This document shows positions 42,250 to 50,080 of a DNA stretch of 50,954 bases, piece by piece. How positions within the stretch are numbered: position 1 is the first letter of the stretch; each line of letters begins with the position of its first letter. Made by a program: the position numbers and the translations under genes. The stretch is from DASRJW01 sp964567755 (GTDB taxonomy: Bacteria > Krumholzibacteriota > Krumholzibacteriia > G020349025). Under the pieces are notes generated by a model. The model was not told the origin of the DNA, did no database searches, and worked only from the letters and a program-made list of their open reading frames with translations. The stretch lies in contig CAZMNW010000036.1 in assembly GCA_964567755.1 (NCBI GenBank), forward strand, positions 1 through 50,954, written 5' to 3'.

Positions 42250-44951
42250 ACGAACCGCGCTTCGCGCCGCGGCTGACGCCGCACGGCCACCTGGACCTCG
42301 CGCCGGCGGACGACGCACCGACACTCGATCCGGACATCCAGCGGCGGCTGCGGGATGCCTTCGCGCGCGGCTCGGGGCATGGGCTCCTGCAGCTCGGGGC
42401 GGCCACCATCGGGAGTGCGCTGCCGCCCGCCCTTTCGTATTGGCGCGAACTCGGTTCCCGCTACGTGACGGCTGTTTGCAACCGGCCAGATTCCGCAGAA
42501 ACAGCTCACGACCACCACGTTCCCGCGCCGCCCGCCGCGGAGTTGGAGCGGATCGCGGCGGGTGCGCCGGCCATGGTTGGCGCCGAGTACCTGACCCCAC
42601 ACGTCGTTCGAAAGCTCTGGGCCGAGCTCGAAACGGCATTCGTCGCACAGCTCGCAGAATCGCGTTGCTCGATCCAGGACTTTCTCAAGCAACTGAGCCC
42701 GGCTTGGAATCTCGTCGGCCGGGTCCATTTCAACCTGGCCGAGAACCGCAAAGACGAGGAAGCGCCGTTCGCCTTCCTCGCAACGTACACGACACAGCTC
42801 TCGGCGCACGCAAAACCCCAACACCTGCCGCTCGGCCAGGCGCTGCGCGACTACGCGGGTGCTTCGAACAAGGCGCGACTGCTGGCGCTGCTCATTCCAG
42901 TGCAGCGCGCGTCAGAGACCTGCGGCTGGCTCAAGACGATGGTCGACAACGGCGAAGTTTTTCATCCCCTGCGCTGGAGCGCTGCGGAGGCCTTCCAGTT
43001 TCTGCGCGACGTGCCGCGGCTCGAAAGCGCGGGCGTCGTCGTGCGTGCGCCGGCCGCGTGGCGTGGGAACCGTCCCTCCCGGCCGCAAGTCACGGCCACA
43101 GTCGGTGGCAAGCGACCCTCCACCCTCGGACACGATGCTCTGCTCGATTTCCGCATGGAAGTGACCCTTGACGGCGAGTCACTGACCGCCAAGGAGATGC
43201 GAGAGCTCCTGTCGCACTCGCACGAGCTCGCGCTCATACGCGGCCGCTGGGTCGAAGTCGATCGGCCGCGGCTCGAACGGATGATCGCGCAGTTCAACGC
43301 GGTCGAGCGACTCGCGGCCGACGGCGGAATCACGTTCGCAGCAGCGATGCGCATGCTCGCCGGCGCCGATGTAGGGGACGAAGCGTCAGAGCGCGTGGAT
43401 TCCGACTGGGCGCGAGTCGTCGCGGGACCATGGCTTGCCGAAACTCTGGCGGCACTTCGCGGCCCTGAAGGACTCGCGCGCGTCGAGCCGGGCGCGGCAC
43501 TGCAGGGGAAGCTGCGGCCCTACCAGCAGATGGGACTTCGATGGCTCCACCTGCTGTCGCAGCTCGGTCTCGGAGCCTGCCTCGCCGACGACATGGGGCT
43601 CGGAAAAACCATCCAGGTGTTGTCGCTGTTGCTCGTCGAGAAACACTCTGCGGCGGCGAAGCGCCGGCCGAGTCTCCTGGTCGCACCGGCTTCGATCCTT
43701 GCCAACTGGTCCGCCGAGATCGAACGCTTCGCGCCGAGCCTGAGGACGATCGTCGTACACCCTTCCGCACTCACCGCCGCGGGCGTGAAGGCCCTTGGAC
43801 CGGAGCAGGTCGGGGACATGGATCTCGTCATCACGAGCTATGGCTCGTTGCTCCGGTTGCCCTGGCTGCAAGAGGTGACGTGGAACCTGGCGGTTCTCGA
43901 CGAGGCGCAGGCCATCAAGAACCCGAATGCCAAGCAGACGCGTGCGGCCAAGAAGCTCGAAGCGCGTGCCCGCATCGCGCTCACCGGCACGCCCATCGAG
44001 AACCGGCTCGGCGATCTCTGGTCCCTTTTCGATTTCATCAATCCGGGGCTGCTTGGCTCGGCCAAGGAGTTCACGCGCTTCACGAAGCGACTCGCAGAGC
44101 GAACGCACAACCCGTATGTGCCGTTGCGCGAACTCGTCGCACCCTACATCCTGCGGCGAATGAAGACCGACAAGTCGGTCATCACCGACCTGCCGGCCAA
44201 GACGGAGCTGAAGGCGTTCTGCCTGCTGAGTCGGAGGCAGGCCGCGCTCTATGGCCAGGCGGTGGAGGAGCTGGCGGAAGGATTGCGCGCGGCGGGCGGC
44301 ATCCAGCGCAAGGGTCTGGTGCTCGCTTTCCTCATGCGGTTCAAGCAGATCTGCAATCATCCGTCGCAGTGGCTGGGAGACGGCGCGTGGGCCGAGAGCG
44401 AGAGTGGCAAGTGGGCGCGCTTGCGCGACCTTGCGGAAGTCATTGCGGCGAAGCAGGAGAAGGTGCTCGTGTTCACGCAGTTCCGCGAGGTCACCGCGCC
44501 TCTTGCCGCCTTCCTCGCCGAGGTCTTCGGCCGGACGGGCCTCGTCCTCCACGGTGAGACCGCCATCCGCAAGCGCATGGATCTGGTGCGGCAGTTCCAA
44601 GATGACGAAGAGGTGCCGTTCTTCGTCCTCTCGCTCAAAGCGGGTGGCATGGGATTGAACCTCACTGCAGCGTCGCACGTCGTTCACTTCGACCGCTGGT
44701 GGAACCCGGCGGTCGAGGACCAGGCTACCGACCGAGCTTTCCGCATCGGACAGAAGAAGAACGTGCTTGTGCACAAGTTCGTCTGCCGTGGAACCGTCGA
44801 GGAGAGGATCGACGAACTCATCGAATCGAAGAAGAAGCTGACGAAGGACTTGTTGGAAACCGGCGCCGAGCTGTCGCTTACCGAGATGAAGGACGACGAC
44901 CTCCTGCGGCTCGTGGCGCTGGATGTGAACTCCGCACTGAAGGAAGCGTGA
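42246..44951 (+). CDS. SNF2-family DEAD/DEAH-like helicase
   Basis: A 901-residue protein. Residues about 1-400 are a bacterial SNF2 N-terminal extension (DUF3670-like, with LVGRVHFNLAENRKDEEAPF and RWSAAEAFQFL). The ATPase core has GKLRPYQQMGLRWL (Q-like motif), Walker A DDMGLGKT (448-455), Walker B DEAQ (552-555), TGTPIENRLGDLWSLFDFIN, VLVFTQFREVTAPLAAFL, LKAGGMGLNLTAASHVVHFD and DQATDRAFRIGQ. Such proteins translocate along double-stranded DNA and remodel complexes. It overlaps the gene before it and is followed three bases later by a SWIM zinc-finger gene, a known bacterial pairing. Possible roles are DNA repair or defence. Confidence 0.93.
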   Translation: MNEPRFAPRLTPHGHLDLAPADDAPTLDPDIQRRLRDAFARGSGHGLLQLGAATIGSALPPALSYWRELGSRYVTAVCNRPDSAETAHDHHVPAPPAAELERIAAGAPAMVGAEYLTPHVVRKLWAELETAFVAQLAESRCSIQDFLKQLSPAWNLVGRVHFNLAENRKDEEAPFAFLATYTTQLSAHAKPQHLPLGQALRDYAGASNKARLLALLIPVQRASETCGWLKTMVDNGEVFHPLRWSAAEAFQFLRDVPRLESAGVVVRAPAAWRGNRPSRPQVTATVGGKRPSTLGHDALLDFRMEVTLDGESLTAKEMRELLSHSHELALIRGRWVEVDRPRLERMIAQFNAVERLAADGGITFAAAMRMLAGADVGDEASERVDSDWARVVAGPWLAETLAALRGPEGLARVEPGAALQGKLRPYQQMGLRWLHLLSQLGLGACLADDMGLGKTIQVLSLLLVEKHSAAAKRRPSLLVAPASILANWSAEIERFAPSLRTIVVHPSALTAAGVKALGPEQVGDMDLVITSYGSLLRLPWLQEVTWNLAVLDEAQAIKNPNAKQTRAAKKLEARARIALTGTPIENRLGDLWSLFDFINPGLLGSAKEFTRFTKRLAERTHNPYVPLRELVAPYILRRMKTDKSVITDLPAKTELKAFCLLSRRQAALYGQAVEELAEGLRAAGGIQRKGLVLAFLMRFKQICNHPSQWLGDGAWAESESGKWARLRDLAEVIAAKQEKVLVFTQFREVTAPLAAFLAEVFGRTGLVLHGETAIRKRMDLVRQFQDDEEVPFFVLSLKAGGMGLNLTAASHVVHFDRWWNPAVEDQATDRAFRIGQKKNVLVHKFVCRGTVEERIDELIESKKKLTKDLLETGAELSLTEMKDDDLLRLVALDVNSALKEA

Positions 44952-44954
44952 CGT

Positions 44955-45836
44955 ATGTATTCCCGGTGGCCGATCCGTGCGTCAGTGGCCGAGCGGCGGC
45001 GCAAGACGAAGCTCGCGATGGCCAAGCTCACGAAGAAGGGTCAATCGACTTCTCCCGTGGTGATCCAGGGTCACACGATCGCCAGGACGTTCTGGGGCAA
45101 GGCCTGGTGCGCCAATTTGGAGAGCTACAGCGACTACTCGAACCGACTGCCGCGCGGCCGGTCGTACGTCCGCAGCGGGTCGGTCGTCGATCTCAAGATC
45201 GCAGCGGGAGAAGTTCGGGCCCGAGTGAGTGGCTCGTCGTTGTATCAGGTGCGAGTGCGCGTGTCGCCTGTCCCAAAGGCGCGCTGGAAGGCGATCTGCA
45301 AGGACTGCGTCGGGGCCATCGACTCTCTCGTTGAACTCTTGCAAGGGGAGTTCTCGAAGGGCGTCATGGAGCGCATGTGCCGGCAGAAGACCGGGCTCTT
45401 CCCGTCGCCGAACGAGATTCAGGTGTCGTGCAGTTGCCCCGACTGGGCGGTCGTGTGTAAGCACGTCGCCGCCGTGTTCTATGGCATCGGCGCGCGCCTG
45501 GATCAGGCTCCGCAGCTGCTCTTCAACCTGCGCAAGGTCGACGAGAAAGACCTCATCGCGGACGCCGGTGCGGGCCTCGCGGTCCGAAAGAAGGGCGTCG
45601 CCAAGTCGCGGATCTTGGGTGACAGCACCGCTCTCGCCGAGATGTTTGGCCTGGAGCTGGCTTCAGACTCGCAGCCGGAGGTGAAGGCGCCGTCGCGAGG
45701 ACGTGCGAAAGCGCGTCCGGCAAGTCGCCGACGCACCACGAAGGCGCCGACCGCTGAGAGCGTGTCGTCGCGTGGGCGCCGCAGCGGTGAGCGGTCCGCT
45801 ACCGGAAAGGGTCGGAAGGCGCGGCGTGTACGTTGA
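44955..45836 (+). CDS. SWIM zinc-finger protein, partner of SNF2 helicase
   Basis: A 293-residue protein three bases after the SNF2 stop, GAAGGAAG upstream of ATG 44955 (a later ATG at 45018 is possible). Motifs: HTIARTFWGKAWCANLESYS, YVRSGSVVDLKIAAGEVRAR, and the SWIM zinc finger Cys159-Ser-Cys161 ... Cys168-Lys-His170 (CSCPDWAVVCKH). The C-terminal 70 residues are Lys/Arg-rich, low complexity, likely DNA binding. SWIM proteins paired with SNF2 helicases are widespread in bacteria and probably direct the helicase to DNA. Confidence 0.9.
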   Translation: MYSRWPIRASVAERRRKTKLAMAKLTKKGQSTSPVVIQGHTIARTFWGKAWCANLESYSDYSNRLPRGRSYVRSGSVVDLKIAAGEVRARVSGSSLYQVRVRVSPVPKARWKAICKDCVGAIDSLVELLQGEFSKGVMERMCRQKTGLFPSPNEIQVSCSCPDWAVVCKHVAAVFYGIGARLDQAPQLLFNLRKVDEKDLIADAGAGLAVRKKGVAKSRILGDSTALAEMFGLELASDSQPEVKAPSRGRAKARPASRRRTTKAPTAESVSSRGRRSGERSATGKGRKARRVR

Positions 45837-45887
45837 ACCGCAGGCACGACCGGCTCGTGGCCTGGCGGTCGCTCGACGTGTGAGCAA

Positions 45888-45923
45888 GTGCGCCGAGTCG
45901 GAAGGTGGCCTTCGAAGCGGATC
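45888..45923 (+). repeat. 36-bp repeat, copy 1
   Basis: Differs at one position from 48180-48215 (shared core gagtcggaaggtggccttcg). In one frame it reads SRKVAFEAD, as in the other copy, then ends quickly (LAPHT stop). It is debris of a small gene. It lies in the 372-base gene-free gap 45837-46208, which also carries the tRNA fragment at 46118. Confidence 0.65.
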
Positions 45924-46117
45924 TTGCGCCACACACGTGACGTCGCGGGAACGAAGTACACAAACGGGCAGCAAGTTTACACTCGAATCGATGCCCTACC
46001 AGTAGTTGTCGAGCCCGCACCCAGCGCTCGAAGTAGGAGCGGTAGCAAGCCACCAATACGTCGATTCGAAGCGCGCGCCTGAATGCTGTATCCTCCTCAA
46101 TCGCAATAGCCTACGGC

Positions 46118-46154
46118 CAGGCGCGGCAGAAGCTCAGGTGGATAGAGCAGCGGA
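46118..46154 (+). repeat. Direct repeat of the tRNA-Arg 5' part, left copy
   Basis: 37 bases equal to 50076-50112 except for two positions. The match includes ten bases upstream of the D-arm region (caggcgcggc) and the D-arm (agctcaggtggatagagcag) up to cgga. The following bases do not continue as a tRNA. With the intact gene at 50081 it brackets about 3.95 kb of toxin-antitoxin-type genes. Confidence 0.75.
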
Positions 46155-46208
46155 GATGTCGAGAGCTCGCTCGGATCTCGAACGGAACGACGCCGGAGGT
46201 GCTGGGAA

Positions 46209-47717
46209 ATGGTCGACCGTCCGGACATCTTCGACAAGATCCGGTTGCCACCGGAGCTGGACGCCTTCCTGCGCGACGCGAACCCCTGGTGGACAGGTAA
46301 GCCTGGACGCGTGTTGCCACCATTCCGGCGCTGGGCTTTCAGCGCGCTGCTCCGGAAGTTGAAGTCGCAGGCTGCTCCGGTCGTAGTTCTGCGGGGCGCG
46401 CGTCAAGTCGGAAAGACGACGCTTCAAGAACAGGTCATCCAACACTTCCTTCAGGAAGAAGGCCTGGACGCCAAGAGGATCCTTCGAGTGCAGTTTGACG
46501 AGCTTCCAAGCCTTGCGGGGCTCAAGGAGCCGATCCTATCTACTGTCCGGTGGTACGAGAATCGGATCCTGGGCGCCACGTTGAACGAATCGGCGCAGGC
46601 TGGGAAGCCAGCCTATCTTTTTTTCGACGAGGTCCAGAATCTGTCCGAATGGGCTCCACAAGTGAAGGCGCTCGTAGATCATCACACCGTTCATGTGGTC
46701 GTCACAGGCAGTTCGGCCCTGCGCATCGAAGCGGGGCGCGAGAGTCTCGCGGGTCGAGTCACGCTTCTCGATCTGGGAACCCTGTTGTTGCGCGAAATAG
46801 CCGGACTCCGATTTGGCGGGGTCCTGGAGCCCCTGCTCCCCGCCAATGGACTCGACCGCCTGCTCGACTTGGACTTCTGGCGCGGGCTGAACGATCACGG
46901 AGACCGACATCGAGAGCTGCGGGACCCAGCCTTTGCCGCATTCTCCGAAAGAGGCGGGTATCCCATCGTTCACGCCCGGGCGCAAGTACCATGGCCGGAG
47001 ATTGCGGACCAACTGAACGAGACCGTGATCCGCCGGGTCATCCAGCACGATCTTCGCCTCGGGGAGCGGGGCCGAATGCGGGACCCACAGCTTCTGGAAG
47101 AGGTCTTCCGTCTCGGTTGCCGCTATGCTGGCCAGGCACCCTCCCAGGCGACGTTGATCGCGGAGATCAAGCAGGTTCTCCATGCGAACATCGGGTGGCA
47201 GAGGATTCTGAGTTACTTGCGTTTCCTCGAAGGATCTCTCCTCCTTCGACTCATTCGCCCACTGGAACTTCGCTTGAAGAAGGCGAAAGGGCCTTACAAA
47301 ATGTGCATCGTGGATCATGGGCTGCGCGCGAGTTGGTTAGAGGAGAGCATCCCGCTGGATCCCGCGAAAATCGACCAGAATCCGCATCTGGCCGACCTCG
47401 CTGGGCACATTGCCGAAAGTGTTGTCGGGGCCGTAATGATCGGTATCCCCCACCTCGACATCGCGTACTTTCCCGAGCGCGCCACGGAGCCGGAGGTGGA
47501 TTTCGTGCTAACGATCGGGGAGAGGCGGATTCCCATGGAAGTCAAGTATCGCCGTCGGATCGACGTTCACCGCGACACTCTGGGGTTACGATCGTTTCTC
47601 GAGAAGGCGCACTACAACGCGCCTTTTGGGGTCCTGGTGACGATGCACGAGGATGTCACGGTTCCAGACCCGAGAATCATACCGGTGTCGCTGAGATCTC
47701 TCCTGCTGGTACCGTGA
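46209..47717 (+). CDS. AAA_14 / DUF4143-type ATPase
   Basis: A 502-residue protein. ATG 46209 has GGAGGT about ten bases upstream. Walker A is GARQVGKTT (63-71, Lys69). Walker B is in PAYLFFDEVQNLSEWAPQVK, followed by the sensor HVVVTGSSALRI. The C-terminal half is DUF4143-like: RRVIQHDLRLGERGRM, YLRFLEGSLLLRLIRPLELR, then a nuclease-like EPEVDFVLTIGERRIPMEVK (PD-(D/E)xK-like D...E-x-K arrangement). Such ATPases are frequent, mobile and of uncertain role. Some are thought to act in defence or toxin-antitoxin-like systems. First gene inside the tRNA-bracketed islet. Confidence 0.82.
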   Translation: MVDRPDIFDKIRLPPELDAFLRDANPWWTGKPGRVLPPFRRWAFSALLRKLKSQAAPVVVLRGARQVGKTTLQEQVIQHFLQEEGLDAKRILRVQFDELPSLAGLKEPILSTVRWYENRILGATLNESAQAGKPAYLFFDEVQNLSEWAPQVKALVDHHTVHVVVTGSSALRIEAGRESLAGRVTLLDLGTLLLREIAGLRFGGVLEPLLPANGLDRLLDLDFWRGLNDHGDRHRELRDPAFAAFSERGGYPIVHARAQVPWPEIADQLNETVIRRVIQHDLRLGERGRMRDPQLLEEVFRLGCRYAGQAPSQATLIAEIKQVLHANIGWQRILSYLRFLEGSLLLRLIRPLELRLKKAKGPYKMCIVDHGLRASWLEESIPLDPAKIDQNPHLADLAGHIAESVVGAVMIGIPHLDIAYFPERATEPEVDFVLTIGERRIPMEVKYRRRIDVHRDTLGLRSFLEKAHYNAPFGVLVTMHEDVTVPDPRIIPVSLRSLLLVP

Positions 47718-47723
47718 GGCTCC

Positions 47724-47837
47724 GTGCGGGCCTACTTCGACGCCAACAACGGTTATCCGCGCGAGAAGTTCATCGTCCCGAGTTCCGGCATCGCCGATGA
47801 CGAGGTTTTCAAGCGCATTGGCATCACGGGGATGTGA
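47724..47837 (+). CDS. Short open frame, possible fragment
   Basis: A 37-residue frame from GTG 47724 reads VRAYFDANNGYPREKFIVPS and ends VFKRIGITGM. The composition is protein-like and it lies between the ATPase stop and the DUF2283 gene, but no ribosome site stands out and no family is recognised. It may be a remnant of a longer gene. Confidence 0.25.
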   Translation: MRAYFDANNGYPREKFIVPSSGIADDEVFKRIGITGM

Positions 47838-47847
47838 AGGAATGACC

Positions 47848-48117
47848 ATGCAAGAGCCGTACTTGGAAATCACGTTCCGTCGCGGTCGACCCCTGGCTGC
47901 CTACTACTACCTACCGCGTCGCCGCGGACTGCGCAGCCACAAGACTGTTCGCGCTGCTACTGGGATCCTGGTGGACTACGCCCGAAGCGGAGAGCCGATC
48001 GGGCTCGAGATCACGGCGCCGGGCAAGGTGTCGCTCACAGCTTTGAATCGAGTACTCCGGAAGTTGGGGGTCCCGGCTGTCGAGCGCGCTGAAGTTGCCC
48101 CGTTGCTCGCGGCCTGA
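47848..48117 (+). CDS. DUF2283-like small protein (putative antitoxin)
   Basis: An 89-residue protein. ATG 47848 is favoured over 47842 because AGGA is then eight bases upstream. The core is YLEITFRRGRPLAAYYYLPR, then GILVDYARSGEPIGLEITAP and a helix LTALNRVLRKLGV, the DUF2283 layout. DUF2283 genes usually follow a DUF4258-type toxin gene. Here the place of the toxin is taken by the short frame at 47724. Its first 90 bases are duplicated at 48929-49018. Confidence 0.65.
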   Translation: MQEPYLEITFRRGRPLAAYYYLPRRRGLRSHKTVRAATGILVDYARSGEPIGLEITAPGKVSLTALNRVLRKLGVPAVERAEVAPLLAA

Positions 48118-48118
48118 C

Positions 48119-48256
48119 GTGTCCGGGGTAGCGCCGGCAGGACCCAAGGAAGCCGCCATTCCGAAGAGCGATCTGACACGTGCGCTGAGTCGGAAGGTGG
48201 CCTTCGAAGCGGATCCCGCGGCGCGCACCTACGAGGAGGAATTGCCAAATGGCTAG
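48119..48256 (+). CDS. 45-residue frame carrying the 36-bp repeat
   Basis: A GTG frame encodes a C-terminal part PKSDLTRALSRKVAFEADPA followed by ARTYEEELPNG, overlapping the XRE start by eight bases. The protein-like sequence of the second half, and its relic at 45888, suggest that it was once part of a real gene, probably linked to the XRE regulator. It may also simply be the leader of that gene. Confidence 0.3.
   Translation: MSGVAPAGPKEAAIPKSDLTRALSRKVAFEADPAARTYEEELPNG
48180..48215 (+). repeat. 36-bp repeat, copy 2
   Basis: 35 of 36 bases match 45888-45923. This copy lies inside the 45-residue frame, where it encodes RALSRKVAFEAD. Confidence 0.65.
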
Positions 48257-48620
48257 AACGAAGGATGCGCTCAAGATCCTCGACGGAGTGACTGGTCGCG
48301 ATTCGTCCCTCCGCGATACCATTGCGCAGGATCGTCTCAACTTCCGCGTGGCTCAGATGATTCATGAGAAGCGCAGCGCGGCAGGATTGACGCAAGCTCA
48401 ACTCGCAAAGCTCGTTGGTACAACCCAGTCCGTGATCGCAAGGCTCGAAGACGCCGATTACGAAGGTCACTCGCTTCGGATGTTGCAACGCATCGCCTCA
48501 GCTCTGGACGGTCATCTTGAGGTGACGATCGTCCCGCGCGGCGAACGCAACCGCCGGATGGTGCGGCGATCCTCGGTTGTTCGCCCGAGCCGGAAGCGGA
48601 AAACTGGCGCGAGAAGCTGA
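48249..48620 (+). CDS. XRE-family (HigA-like) helix-turn-helix regulator
   Basis: A 123-residue protein from ATG 48249 with GAGGAGG upstream. The HTH is at about 33-90: RVAQMIHEKRSAAGLTQAQL, AKLVGTTQSVIARLEDADYE, LRMLQRIASALDGHLEVTIV, typical of antitoxins of the HigA/XRE type. The C-terminus is basic (RRSSVVRPSRKRKTGARS). No intact RelE/HigB-type toxin gene is adjacent, so it may be an orphan antitoxin or regulate its neighbours. Confidence 0.8.
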   Translation: MARTKDALKILDGVTGRDSSLRDTIAQDRLNFRVAQMIHEKRSAAGLTQAQLAKLVGTTQSVIARLEDADYEGHSLRMLQRIASALDGHLEVTIVPRGERNRRMVRRSSVVRPSRKRKTGARS

Positions 48621-48668
48621 TCAGGCATACCTTGGTCACGCGCACCGGTCACAACGAGGGGGGCGGGC

Positions 48669-48935
48669 TTGCCGCGACGCAAAAGGCCTCGTTGGTGGAC
48701 ATGGGATCTCGAGCTCTCTCCCCACCTCCATAAGCGGATGCTGGACTGGGGTTCACCGAGATCGACCTTCGGACTATGCTTGATGGGGCGCGACGCGTCA
48801 GACCGGACGTCGTGGAGCGCCGGTGGGTGGCGGAAACACGATTCCGGCGAGCGCGTTGGGAAGTGATCGTCGAGCCAGACCATTGAGCTTCAGCTCTTGG
48901 TCGTCGTGAAGGCGTCCCCGCTGTCGGAGGAATGA
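48669..48935 (+). pseudogene. DUF4258-type toxin gene with two frameshifts
   Basis: The first frame reads WTWDLELSPHLHKRMLDWG. Near 48750 the signal shifts frame and continues FTEIDLRTMLDGARRVRPDV, then WVAETRFRRARWEVIVEPDH. Near 48880 a second shift gives ELQLLVVVKASPLSEE, with a stop at 48933-48935 overlapping the start of the DUF2283 copy. The reconstructed product has the DUF4258 layout. Two lesions imply inactivation. Confidence 0.65.
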
Positions 48936-48937
48936 CC

Positions 48938-49033
48938 ATGCAAGAGCCGTACTTGGAAATCACGTTCCATCGCGGTCGACCTCTGGCTGCCTACTACTAC
49001 TTACCGCGCCGCCGCGGAGCGTTACCGCGCTGA
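48938..49033 (+). pseudogene. Truncated duplicate of the DUF2283 gene
   Basis: 31 residues (MQEPYLEITFHRGRPLAAYY to RRRGALPR), identical to the start of the gene at 47848 except for one residue until RRRG, then a different end and a stop. About 90 bases including the ribosome site are nearly identical between the copies (five differences). Recent duplication and decay. Confidence 0.75.
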
Positions 49034-49118
49034 AATGGAAGAAAGTAGCCGACGCGTCCCCAGGACTTCGGGGACTTCACCCTGGCATATAGGCGGAATA
49101 CTCCGGTGATTCAGGCCC

Positions 49119-49147
49119 TTGACAGGACTGTACGGTGAGCGTACATT
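49119..49147 (+). promoter_or_regulatory. Promoter with palindromic operator of the DUF4258/MqsA-like module
   Basis: Perfect TTGACA (49119-49124), 17-base spacer, TACATT (49142-49147). A perfect inverted repeat TGTACG-GTGAG-CGTACA (49129-49145) fills the spacer and runs into the -10 box, where a bound repressor would block RNA polymerase. The antitoxin encoded by the second gene has an HTH domain and is the natural candidate for autorepression, as in MqsA systems (inference). Confidence 0.7.
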
Positions 49148-49177
49148 CCTGCCAAGGGGTTGCGATGGGAGAGCCGT

Positions 49178-49477
49178 GTGAACCCGGAAGAAGCGTTGGC
49201 GGTTATCAAGAAGATCGTCAAATGCGACCTTGGGTTCTGGCGCTCGCGTCACTTCAACGATATGCTCGAGACCCGCGGGTACACGGTCGCAGATGTATGG
49301 AAGTTACTCAAGAGCGGCAAGCTCGACGGGCATCCCAGGCCAGACAGTCAGCATGGAAACCACCGGGTACGCATCAGCGGGCGCTGTTTGGATGGTCGAG
49401 AGACACGACTTGTCATAGGTCTTTGGCGGAGGCCCCTGCATTCTCATCAGCATCGTGGATGTAAAGGCCCGAGGTAA
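49178..49477 (+). CDS. DUF4258-type putative toxin with 3' frameshift
   Basis: Starts at GTG 49178 (GGGAGA upstream). Sequence: RSRHFNDMLETRGYTVADVW, LLKSGKLDGHPRPDSQHGNH, RVRISGRCLDGRETRLVIGL, then WRRPLHSHQHRGCKGPR as an out-of-family tail. Shifting by one base after GLVIG-type codons (near 49421) gives FGGGPCILISIVDVKARGKR, the expected end, with a stop at 49485-49487 that overlaps the start of the antitoxin gene (ATGA). The family end and coupling indicate that one extra base broke the toxin. DUF4258 proteins are related to RelE-like or BrnT-like toxins. Confidence 0.65.
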   Translation: MNPEEALAVIKKIVKCDLGFWRSRHFNDMLETRGYTVADVWKLLKSGKLDGHPRPDSQHGNHRVRISGRCLDGRETRLVIGLWRRPLHSHQHRGCKGPR

Positions 49478-49483
49478 ACGATC

Positions 49484-50056
49484 ATGATCAACAGATGCCC
49501 GGGGTGCGGAAGCACGAAGACCGAGCACAAGAATCCGCGCACATATCGGTACCGCGAGTCTGGTTTGAACAACATCGTGCTGCACGGTGGTGTGACCCAG
49601 GTTGTGTGCCGTGGGTGCGGTGAGGTCTTTTCCCGGGTCGAGAGGGAACAGCAGCTGCTTCAGGTTATCGCGCTGATGCTTCTGATGAAACCTGGGTACT
49701 TGACGGGCCCGGAAATGCGGTGTCTGCGGAAGGCTGCCCAACTCAGCCAGTCGAACCTAGCGACTCGTCTGGGAGTCCAGCGTCGTGAGACGATCGCCGA
49801 AAGGGAGTCCAAGGCGGAACCAGGGCTCGATCCGGGTGCGGAACTCTTGCTGAGAGGTGTATTGCTCAGAGCCTTCTCGGAATACGTGTCTGAGAAGGAG
49901 AACGACCACCTTGAGAGAGTTCATCACAAGAAGCTTGAGTCCTTCGCAAAGGGCTTCCTTGAGGTGATCGACAGGATCGGAGCGCGTGGACAGAAGAAGG
50001 TGTTTGAGATAAGACAGATTAAGAACGCGTGGGAGCCCGAACTGATGTCGGCTTGA
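49484..50056 (+). CDS. MqsA-like antitoxin (zinc-finger plus XRE HTH)
   Basis: A 190-residue protein. N-terminal zinc ribbon: Cys5-Pro-Gly-Cys8 and Cys42-Arg-Gly-Cys45 (RCPGCGSTKTE ... VVCRGCGEVF), the YgiT/MqsA type. Next comes an HTH at about 72-115 (YLTGPEMRCLRKAAQLSQSN, LATRLGVQRRETIAERESKA), then a helical C-terminal tail (FAKGFLEVIDRIGARGQKKV) longer than in E. coli MqsA. The start overlaps the reconstructed toxin stop. Codons such as ATA, AGA and ATT are more frequent than in the window's core genes, suggesting transfer. Probable neutraliser and repressor of the toxin. Confidence 0.85.
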   Translation: MINRCPGCGSTKTEHKNPRTYRYRESGLNNIVLHGGVTQVVCRGCGEVFSRVEREQQLLQVIALMLLMKPGYLTGPEMRCLRKAAQLSQSNLATRLGVQRRETIAERESKAEPGLDPGAELLLRGVLLRAFSEYVSEKENDHLERVHHKKLESFAKGFLEVIDRIGARGQKKVFEIRQIKNAWEPELMSA

Positions 50057-50080
50057 GTTTGGAAAACGTTTCGTTCAGGC

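Noticed and set aside
49415..49430. Programmed +1 frameshift at CTTTGG in the DUF4258 gene
   Set aside because: No stop codon follows the slippery CTT as in known +1 sites, and a simple indel explains the break equally well; kept only as an alternative in the finding.
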